A DNA stretch of 6,549 bases, taken from NCBI GenBank assembly GCA_026987995.1, contig JALSMC010000302.1, positions 1 to 6,549 of the forward strand. The letters run 5' to 3'. The notes beneath the pieces were generated by a model. It was not told the origin of the DNA and searched no databases. It saw nothing but the letters and a program-made list of their open reading frames with translations. The position numbers and the translations under genes are program-made. Source of the stretch: Sulfurimonas sp. GTDB lineage: Bacteria; Campylobacterota; Campylobacteria; Campylobacterales; Sulfurimonadaceae. Shown one piece after another: positions 1 through 4,938 of the stretch; within the stretch, counting starts at the first letter, position 1; the number at the start of each line of letters is the position of its first letter.

Positions 1-1
1 T

Positions 2-166
2 TGGATAGTTACTCTCCCAAAAACTACTTATATAGTTGATATACTAGAACACTACTTCGGGGACAATCACATCTTTGTTGAAGCAGGACGAAAAATTACC
101 TACATCGCATGGGGTGACACCTTAGCAAATATAAACATGAGATACTTCGTTAATACTCCTACATAA
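2..166 (+). CDS. 3' end of an unrecognised gene (partial)
   Basis: An open frame enters from the left edge and stops at TAA (164-166), giving 54 C-terminal residues that begin WIVTLPKTTY and end RYFVNTPT. I do not recognise the family. The fragment mixes hydrophobic, aromatic and charged residues, has no obvious membrane helix, and reads like the end of a soluble or extracytoplasmic domain. The other two forward frames close early, which mildly supports this one as coding. Its last codons lie in a 17-bp sequence that recurs exactly in the terminator of the next gene, so the present 3' end may be a recombination junction. No hairpin terminator follows it before the next promoter. Confidence 0.4.
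   Translation, partial: WIVTLPKTTYIVDILEHYFGDNHIFVEAGRKITYIAWGDTLANINMRYFVNTPT
144..160 (+). repeat. 17-bp direct repeat, left copy
   Basis: The sequence acttcgttaatactcct occurs here inside the last codons of the upstream partial gene and again, without mismatch, at 1214-1230. The two copies bracket the solute-binding protein gene and are about 1.07 kb apart. Confidence 0.8.
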
Positions 167-194
167 GCTTCACACTTTCTTTACACTCAAAAAG

Positions 195-200
195 TATAAT
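195..200 (+). promoter_or_regulatory. -10 element for the solute-binding protein gene
   Basis: This is a consensus TATAAT, 29 bases before the ATG at 230, in a T-rich stretch. There is no -35 hexamer at normal spacing; the nearby TTTACA at 180-185 is only 9 bases upstream. Campylobacterota sigma-70 promoters typically rely on the -10 and lack a conserved -35. Predicted transcription start is near 207. Confidence 0.55.
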
Positions 201-216
201 TTTCCTATCAAATCCT

Positions 217-222
217 AAGGAG
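217..222 (+). promoter_or_regulatory. Shine-Dalgarno site that fixes the binding-protein start
   Basis: AAGGAG lies seven bases before the ATG at 230. It is the best ribosome binding site in this part of the window, and shows that translation was meant to start at 230 although that frame hits a TGA at 266-268. Confidence 0.75.
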
Positions 223-229
223 TTATACT

Positions 230-1197
230 ATGAAGTTATACACAAAATCCTCTTTACTACCTTACTGACACTCTCAACTCTGTCTGTAAATATACATGCA
301 AAAGATGAAGCCGGTCAAGATCACGACTACAGAACATTTCATATCAACAAAAGTGTTGAATATGGAAATATCCGTGATTCGTACAATTCGGATTTAACTA
401 TTTATGTTGCTGGTAATCAGTTTATGGCTATGGAAGAGTTGATTCATGATTTTCAAAATAAGAATCCCGATATTAAAAAGATATATCTAGAAACAATTCC
501 ACCAGGACAAATTTTAAAAGGACAAATATTAAAACAAGGTTCTATCAACGGTATAAAAACTGCACAAAACCCTGATCTTTTTGCAAGTGTAAACCTCGGG
601 CACCTTAAAAAACTTAAAGCTAAAGATATTATGAATGACTATATGATTTACACTCATAACAAGTTAGAACTAATGGTTGCAAAAGGAAATCCTAAAAACA
701 TCAAAGGACCTCAAGATTTAGCAAACAAATTTTTAGTAAAATCACTCCCTAATCCTCTAACTGAAGGTATTTTTAAATTTTATGGTTCAGCAATGCTTAA
801 AAAGCTAGGTATTTATGAAGCTGTTACAAATAACAAGAAATGTAAAGGATGCTGGGCTATAAAAGGTGAGACATTTTTCACACAAAGACACCATAGAGAG
901 ACACCATACTTAATAGAACAAGGTAAAGCCGATGTAGGTATTGTATGGGCTACAGAAGTAGAACATGCAAAAAAAGAGGGTCGAAAACTTGAAGGTGTAG
1001 CTATATCAGATGCTTATAATATGGGTGATAAAGTTGGCTATGCTATTGGTATACTAAAAACGGGAAAAAACCCTTATAATGCTTCAAGATACTTAGCTTA
1101 CCTTACAAGTAATGATGCACAAAATATTTATGCAAGTTATGGTTTTACCAAAGCGACAGATAAAGACCTAGTCTTAAAAGCCATTCCAACAAAGTAA
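230..1197 (+). pseudogene. Frameshifted ABC-type periplasmic solute-binding protein (ModA-like)
   Basis: From the ATG at 230 the frame reads MKLYTKSSLLPY and stops at 266-268. Adding one A to the run at 244-247 gives MKLYTKILFTTLL continuing to NIHA-KDEAG, a textbook signal peptide with cleavage near residue 24, and then the whole downstream frame (322 residues). The mature part has the order typical of two-lobed anion-binding proteins: an N-lobe start (DLTIYVAGNQF), a helix MEELIHDFQNKNP, NKLELMVAKGNPKNIKG, then GKADVGIVWATEVEHA and a C-terminal YLAYLTSNDAQNIYASYGF. The family usually captures oxyanions such as molybdate or tungstate for an ABC importer, but the ligand here is unknown and no permease or ATPase gene is adjacent. 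A CKGCW motif (precursor residues 205-209) and a His pair (221-222) are unusual. As written, only an unsecreted fragment from the ATG at 424 could be made. A sequencing error in the A-run is a real alternative to true inactivation. Confidence 0.75.
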
Positions 1198-1205
1198 AAA
1201 CAAGA

Positions 1206-1228
1206 GAGTATTAACTTCGTTAATACTC
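1206..1228 (+). terminator. Hairpin terminator after the solute-binding protein gene
   Basis: A perfect 10-bp stem pairs 1206-1215 (gagtattaac) with 1219-1228 around a TTC loop, starting nine bases after the stop codon. Only a short CCTT follows instead of a long T-run, so efficiency is uncertain. It separates the binding protein gene from gatA. Confidence 0.65.
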
Positions 1229-1230
1229 CT
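1214..1230 (+). repeat. 17-bp direct repeat, right copy
   Basis: This is an exact second copy of the sequence at 144-160, here forming the loop and 3' arm of the terminator hairpin. A TAA (1231-1233) follows immediately in the frame that the left copy uses. Confidence 0.8.
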
Positions 1231-1246
1231 TAAACCTACATTTTGA

Positions 1247-1252
1247 TATAAT
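1247..1252 (+). promoter_or_regulatory. -10 element for gatA
   Basis: A consensus TATAAT follows TTTTGA, 39 bases before the GTG start. There is no recognisable -35. Predicted transcription start is near 1259, with a leader of about 30 bases. Its position just after the terminator suggests that gatA begins a new transcript. Confidence 0.5.
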
Positions 1253-1280
1253 CACTACAATTAATAGAAATATGAAGAAT

Positions 1281-1284
1281 AGGA
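1281..1284 (+). promoter_or_regulatory. Shine-Dalgarno site deciding the gatA start
   Basis: AGGA is six bases before the GTG at 1291 but only three bases before the in-frame TTG at 1288. The spacing favours GTG, giving a protein that starts MITLKEAL. Confidence 0.6.
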
Positions 1285-1290
1285 ATTTTG

Positions 1291-2634
1291 GTGATTACAT
1301 TAAAAGAAGCACTCACACTAAGTAAAGACGAACTCAACAAGTTTAAAGATGATTTAAAGAAAAAAATAGAAGCTAATCCTACACTAAATGCATACATTGA
1401 TGTCAAAAATGTTGGAGAGGGTGTGCCTATTGCCATCAAAGACAACATCCAAGTAAAAAGTTGGTCAGTGACTTCTGCTTCCAACATCCTTCAAGGCTAT
1501 ATCGCTCCTTATAATGCTACAGTTATTAACAAACTTACAGAGGCAGGACTCTCTCCTTTTGGTCGTGTAAACATGGATGAGTTTGCTATGGGAAGTACTA
1601 CTGAGTCTAGCTTTTATGGTAAAACACTTAACCCCATAAATCCTGAGTATGTTCCTGGTGGAAGTTCTGGTGGTTCTGCTGCTGCTGTTGGTGCTGGTCT
1701 TGCCATCGCTGCTCTTGGAAGTGATACAGGTGGAAGTATCCGTCAGCCTGCTGCGTTTTGTGGAATAGTCGGAATGAAGCCAACTTATGGTCGCGTTTCG
1801 CGTTACGGTTTAGGGGCTTATGCTTCAAGTCTTGACCAGATTGGTCCACTTACTCAAAATGTAGAAGATGCTGCTATCCTTTACGACATAATCTCAGGTT
1901 CATGTGAGAAAGACTCAACAAATGCCAACAAAGATGATAAAGTAACACCCTCTTTAAATGCGGACAGAAAGCTTCGCATCGCAGTTCTTCCAAAGTACTT
2001 AGAGAGTGCTAACCAAGATGTAAAAGATGCTTATGCAAAAGCTATAGAAGCACTCAAAGCACAAGGTCACACTATAGTAGAACATGAGATGAAAGACTCT
2101 AAGTTTGATATCTCAGCTTACTACATCACGGCAACTGCAGAAGCGACTACTAACCTCGCTCGTTATGATGGCATCCGTTATGGTAACCGTGTAACTGGAA
2201 AAAACCTTGAAGACACTTTTACTCAAACGCGAAGCAATGGTTTTGGAGATGAAGTCAAACGCCGTATCATGTTAGGAAACTTTGTCCTTTCAAGTGGATA
2301 CTATGAAGCTTACTATGTCAAAGCACAAAAAACTCGTCACATCATCAAAGATAACTATGCAAAAATCTTTGAAGATGTAGACTTGATACTCTCTCCAGTT
2401 GCTCCAACTGTCGCACCAAAGTTTGGTGAGCTTGCTACTCCTATGGATATGTATCTAAGTGATATTTATACTATTAGTGTAAATCTTGCAGGTCTTCCAG
2501 GTCTCTCTCTTCCTGTTATGAAAAATGCAGATGGTATGCCAGTAGGTTTGCAACTCATAGCAAATGCTTATGATGAGCAAACTCTTTTTGATGGCTCTTT
2601 ATCACTTGAACGCGAGTTAAACTACCAAAAATAA
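1291..2634 (+). CDS. gatA: Asp-tRNA(Asn)/Glu-tRNA(Gln) amidotransferase subunit A
   Basis: GatA is the glutaminase subunit of the cytoplasmic GatCAB complex. It releases ammonia from glutamine, which GatB uses to convert Glu-tRNA(Gln) and Asp-tRNA(Asn) to the correct amidated tRNAs. The protein has 447 residues, close to the usual length. The amidase-signature catalytic set is complete: Lys50 in IAIKDNI, cis-Ser125 in [12 protein letters not shown], and nucleophile Ser149 in [13 protein letters not shown], with the spacing of characterised GatA. The C-terminal GLPGLSLP and GLQLIA blocks are also typical. The start is the GTG at 1291, chosen from Shine-Dalgarno spacing. gatB and gatC are not in the window, which is common because the three genes are often unlinked. 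Its stop overlaps the next start by one base, so the two are probably co-transcribed. Confidence 0.97.
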   Translation: MITLKEALTLSKDELNKFKDDLKKKIEANPTLNAYIDVKNVGEGVPIAIKDNIQVKSWSVTSASNILQGYIAPYNATVINKLTEAGLSPFGRVNMDEFAMGSTTESSFYGKTLNPINPEYVPGGSSGGSAAAVGAGLAIAALGSDTGGSIRQPAAFCGIVGMKPTYGRVSRYGLGAYASSLDQIGPLTQNVEDAAILYDIISGSCEKDSTNANKDDKVTPSLNADRKLRIAVLPKYLESANQDVKDAYAKAIEALKAQGHTIVEHEMKDSKFDISAYYITATAEATTNLARYDGIRYGNRVTGKNLEDTFTQTRSNGFGDEVKRRIMLGNFVLSSGYYEAYYVKAQKTRHIIKDNYAKIFEDVDLILSPVAPTVAPKFGELATPMDMYLSDIYTISVNLAGLPGLSLPVMKNADGMPVGLQLIANAYDEQTLFDGSLSLERELNYQK

Positions 2635-3050
2635 TGCTCTATACATTCATACACACCATCCACATCTACTCTGTATTTATCTACGGAGGATTTCTTTTTG
2701 TGGATATTCTTTTTCTCTCAAAGATGAAACAAGGACTCAGTGAAGAAGAACATGCAAAAGCTCGTGAGGCTATAATGGTTCATGTGCGTAAAGTCGTTCC
2801 TTATGCTCTTATGGTTGCAGTTGCTAGTGGGCTCTACCTTTTCTCACAAGTTTTTGGTGAGATTAGCGATAATGGAATGAGTTATTTTCAAATCGTTTTA
2901 AGTGTTAAAGCCTCTCTTGGATTATGGCTTGGACTTCGCGGCATAAACCAAAAGTTTTTTGGAATTCAACCTTGGATTTTCAAAGCACATATTTTCCCTT
3001 TTAGCCTTGTTTCCATCATAATTTTACTTTCTCAAGTAATGTATTTATAG
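2634..3050 (+). CDS. Four-helix integral membrane protein, CopD-like in character
   Basis: This 138-residue protein has four predicted membrane helices at about residues 4-28, 53-74, 84-104 and 116-137. A charged loop (31-52, KMKQGLSEEEHAKAREA) joins the first two, and there is no cleavable signal peptide. Histidines fall within or beside helices (His7, His10, His50, His119), and TM1 has the small-residue FIHTIHIYSVFIYGGF pattern. This recalls CopD-type or other small haem- or copper-associated membrane proteins, but I cannot assign a function. The ATG overlaps the gatA stop as TAATG, and no Shine-Dalgarno is visible, so translation probably depends on ribosomes finishing gatA. No functional link to tRNA amidation is evident. 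No convincing terminator follows. Confidence 0.85.
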   Translation: MLYTFIHTIHIYSVFIYGGFLFVDILFLSKMKQGLSEEEHAKAREAIMVHVRKVVPYALMVAVASGLYLFSQVFGEISDNGMSYFQIVLSVKASLGLWLGLRGINQKFFGIQPWIFKAHIFPFSLVSIIILLSQVMYL

Positions 3051-3072
3051 TATATATTATACACCTTTAATA

Positions 3073-3081
3073 TGCTATAAT
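3073..3081 (+). promoter_or_regulatory. Extended -10 promoter for the hydrogenase protease gene
   Basis: TGCTATAAT is a perfect extended -10 (TGn followed by TATAAT), 30 bases before the ATG at 3112. The extended motif can replace a -35, and none is visible here. Predicted transcription start is near 3088. Confidence 0.6.
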
Positions 3082-3111
3082 ATTTCAAAACAATTCAAAC
3101 AAAAGATATTC

Positions 3112-3645
3112 ATGGTAATAATAGGTATTGGAAATATTTTACAAAAAGATGATGGATTAGGTGTCTATGCAGCTACATATCTGCATGCAAACTACACATT
3201 TTCACAGGCAATAGAAATTATTAATGGTGGGGTTGAGGGAATTCATCTACTCAATGTACTTGAAGACAATTCTCATGTTGTTATTCTAGATTGTCTACAG
3301 CTAAACGACACTCCTGCCTCTATCTATGCCATTCCCGCAAAAGAGATCTCTGGCTATGGTCTTAACAATGGTGGTGCACATGAGATTGGAATTTTACAGT
3401 GCATGGATATGATAGAGCTTCAAGGTAAAGAAGTTCCAGAAGCTATTGTCATTGGGATAATTCCTGCTACTGTTACCTTTGAGTTTGGTTTGAGTCAAGA
3501 GCTAATAGATGCTTTTGAGGGTTATATATCTGTTGTCTTACAGTACCTTAAAAAGCAAGGGGTAGAAGCTACTAAACTATCTAGTGTAACAGAACTTTCT
3601 CAAATTATTGAAAGAGCTAAAGACCCCTCTGGTGTTATGAATTAA
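3112..3645 (+). CDS. hupD: [NiFe]-hydrogenase maturation endopeptidase, HupD/HybD family
   Basis: This cytoplasmic protease clips the C-terminal tail of the hydrogenase large subunit after nickel insertion, the last step before the subunits assemble. The 177 residues begin with the family signature GIGNILQKDDGLGV. The three nickel-sensing ligands of HybD (Glu16, Asp62, His93) correspond to Asp14, Asp60 (in VVILDC) and His90 (in GGAHEIG). Asp in the first position also occurs in relatives such as HycI. The GIIPATV block is also family-like, and roughly 25 C-terminal residues extend past the usual end. The Shine-Dalgarno is weak (AAAAGA at 3101-3106). The large subunit it serves lies outside the window. 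A small membrane protein gene follows 21 bases later, and hypX-hypA converge from the other side. The family is sure; the exact symbol (hupD, hybD, hydD) is less so. Confidence 0.92.
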   Translation: MVIIGIGNILQKDDGLGVYAATYLHANYTFSQAIEIINGGVEGIHLLNVLEDNSHVVILDCLQLNDTPASIYAIPAKEISGYGLNNGGAHEIGILQCMDMIELQGKEVPEAIVIGIIPATVTFEFGLSQELIDAFEGYISVVLQYLKKQGVEATKLSSVTELSQIIERAKDPSGVMN

Positions 3646-3654
3646 AATATAAAT

Positions 3655-3658
3655 GGAG
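3655..3658 (+). promoter_or_regulatory. Shine-Dalgarno site of the small membrane protein
   Basis: GGAG lies eight bases before the ATG at 3667 and only two before the in-frame ATG at 3661, so translation most likely starts at 3667. Confidence 0.65.
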
Positions 3659-3666
3659 AAATGATT

Positions 3667-3801
3667 ATGCAAAAAGATGTACAACATGAAGAGATAGAAG
3701 AAAGTATAGAAGTTGAAGAAGAGGTAAAGTTTGGATATACCGCAAGTATTGTTTTTTTGATATTTATCGGGTTTATTATCTACACTGCCATCAAAAACTA
3801 A
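3667..3801 (+). CDS. Small single-span membrane protein, 44 residues, unknown function
   Basis: This short frame starts MQKDVQHEEIEESIEVEEEV and ends YTAIKN-TAA. The first 21 residues are strongly acidic, with nine Glu and one Asp, and look helical. Residues about 24-42 (YTASIVFLIFIGFIIYTAI) form one membrane helix, followed by a lone Lys-Asn. Basic residues at the C-terminal end and an acidic N-terminal segment make topology hard to call. It has a good Shine-Dalgarno sequence, begins 21 bases after the hydrogenase protease gene, and is followed by a hairpin terminator, so it is very probably the last gene of that transcript. Its position suggests a role with a membrane-bound hydrogenase or electron-transfer complex, but that is inference. 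I recognise no family. It is easily missed by annotation because of its size. Confidence 0.75.
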   Translation: MQKDVQHEEIEESIEVEEEVKFGYTASIVFLIFIGFIIYTAIKN

Positions 3802-3810
3802 GAAATACAC

Positions 3811-3831
3811 AGCAGGAATATTTTCCCTGCT
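3811..3831. terminator. Shared hairpin terminator between convergent transcripts
   Basis: AGCAGG (3811-3816) pairs with CCTGCT (3826-3831) across an AT-rich loop, with two further A-T pairs possible beyond a bulged C. It sits ten bases after the small membrane protein gene and overlaps the stop codon (3830-3832) of the opposite-strand gene, so it can serve both strands. The flanks are T-rich on the left when read on the - strand and AT-rich on the right. Confidence 0.65.
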
Positions 3832-4585
3832 ATATTATAGATTTAACCACACTAGTTTCCCATCCATCATACTCAGCATTATAAAACTCTGCTATATCTA
3901 TTAGAGCGAATGTCATGGCATCTATATCATGATAAAATGGTTTGTCTATACGGTAAAAATCAAAGCCTTTGACACCATCTTCGTTTTGTATCTCTTCTTT
4001 TATTGTAAAACCCTCTTTTTCAAGAGCTTCTCGTAGTGCTACTTTGTTTGCATCATCACTAAAGTAAACCTTATGCTCAATGGCACGTGTAACTTGAAGA
4101 GAATCACCCTGCTCTCGTAAACTATCACATACTTTATGGTTTTGTATGATTTGCCACTCTTTTGGTGTTGGATAAAGAAGCTTTTTATAGTAGTTCCACT
4201 CTCCGTCATGACTATGACCATTTGTTACTTCATAAGATGTGTGCTCATTGAGTGCAAACTCTAAAAAATCAGGCCAGTTATATGTAAACTGCACATAATA
4301 AAGAAATGTTACATAACCATCTGACACAACACGCCCAACATACTTTCCTATACGAAACTTTAACATGGCAGCTTCAAGTTTATCTTCCATAAAAAGTATC
4401 TCAGGTTCTTCTGCTTCAGATAAAAAACCTTTTTCACTTGGGTCTTTAAGTTTTACTTTTACAAACGCTATGGTTTGATGTGAATATTCTAATTCTTCTA
4501 GCTCCATAGATATACCCGCATTAAACTGTATAAGAGCAGCCTTGCCCTCTAAGTTTTTCATATATAATTCCCAGTATTCTTGCAT
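3830..4585 (-). CDS. DUF695-RraB domain fusion protein
   Basis: This 251-residue soluble protein has two recognisable parts. Residues about 1-135 match the DUF695 pattern: YWELYMKNLEGKAALIQFN, then KLKDPSEKGF, an acidic helix (EDKLEAAMLKF) and VGRVVSDGYVTFLYY. Residues about 150-251 resemble RraB, the regulator of RNase E activity: SDDANKVALREALEKEGF, GFDFYRIDKP, and the closing EFYNAEYDGWETSV, where the YDGWET motif is the family hallmark. Fusions of these domains are known but their biochemical role is not established. The gene starts 11 bases after hypA, its Shine-Dalgarno (AAAGGA, 4593-4598) overlaps the hypA stop codon, and it closes the hypX-hypA operon. It may therefore affect hydrogenase expression, or may only be carried along. 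Assignment is by motif recognition, not by search. Confidence 0.82.
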   Translation of the reverse strand: MQEYWELYMKNLEGKAALIQFNAGISMELEELEYSHQTIAFVKVKLKDPSEKGFLSEAEEPEILFMEDKLEAAMLKFRIGKYVGRVVSDGYVTFLYYVQFTYNWPDFLEFALNEHTSYEVTNGHSHDGEWNYYKKLLYPTPKEWQIIQNHKVCDSLREQGDSLQVTRAIEHKVYFSDDANKVALREALEKEGFTIKEEIQNEDGVKGFDFYRIDKPFYHDIDAMTFALIDIAEFYNAEYDGWETSVVKSII

Positions 4586-4596
4586 TGTTTTATCCT

Positions 4597-4938
4597 TTAT
4601 TTCATCTCTAAACTCATGAGGTACATATCTTCCCCATCAAGTACTTTTACTCTAAGACTCTCACACTCTACACAAAAGTAGCGCACTTCATCTACTTCAA
4701 ACACATGTCCACACTCTTTACACTCAAGTTTCAGCTTTTGAGGGTTTAAAACCAACTCTGCACTATTACACATAGTTCCTTCTTTAAAGGTATCAAACGC
4801 AGTCTGTAAAAGATGTATCTCAATACCAGCCATAACACCAATCTTTACTATTATTTTTACTACTTCCTCAGCACTGTTTTTTACAGCAATCTCTTCACAC
4901 TGGTTTAATAATGCTTGAACAACACTATACTCATGCAT
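4597..4938 (-). CDS. hypA: Hydrogenase nickel-insertion metallochaperone HypA
   Basis: HypA works with HypB to load nickel into the [NiFe]-hydrogenase large subunit; in Helicobacter it also serves urease. The 113 residues match the usual length. The N-terminal nickel site Met1-His2-Glu3 is intact, which also confirms the start. The structural zinc site is complete with Cys73, Cys76, Cys89 and Cys92 in CKEC and CVEC, 12 residues apart. The start has a good Shine-Dalgarno (AAAGGA, 4947-4952) inside the end of hypX, and the two genes overlap by eight bases, so they should be translationally coupled. hypB is not in the window. Confidence 0.97.
   Translation of the reverse strand: MHEYSVVQALLNQCEEIAVKNSAEEVVKIIVKIGVMAGIEIHLLQTAFDTFKEGTMCNSAELVLNPQKLKLECKECGHVFEVDEVRYFCVECESLRVKVLDGEDMYLMSLEMK

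Noticed and set aside
841..855. CKGCW as a haem c attachment site
   Set aside because: The haem motif needs CxxCH; Trp follows the second Cys.
424..1197. Solute-binding protein starting at the ATG at 424
   Set aside because: This start lies inside the first conserved lobe, lacks a Shine-Dalgarno and a signal peptide, and homologous sequence continues in the same frame back to 247. It is an internal Met downstream of a frameshift.
1288..1290. TTG as the gatA start
   Set aside because: It is only three bases from the AGGA; the GTG at 1291 has proper spacing and a family-like N-terminus.
1236..1487. Minus-strand frame over the gatA promoter and start
   Set aside because: It overlaps gatA, which has full catalytic motifs, and its translation is a low-complexity Ser/Leu/Phe shadow.
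1628..1849. Minus-strand frame rich in Gln and His within gatA
   Set aside because: Its composition reflects the reverse of Gly/Ala/Ser codons of the amidase signature; no ribosome site.
3050..3062. GTATA-TAT-TATAC hairpin after the membrane protein gene as a terminator
   Set aside because: The stem is five mostly A-T pairs with no T-run, so it is too weak to support.
3577..3810. Minus-strand frame opposite the end of the protease and the small membrane gene
   Set aside because: It is a Phe/Tyr-rich shadow; the opposite strand has a good ribosome site and a sensible protein.
4039..4221. 60-residue minus-strand frame within the DUF695-RraB gene
   Set aside because: It is a shifted frame fully inside a gene with two recognised domains.
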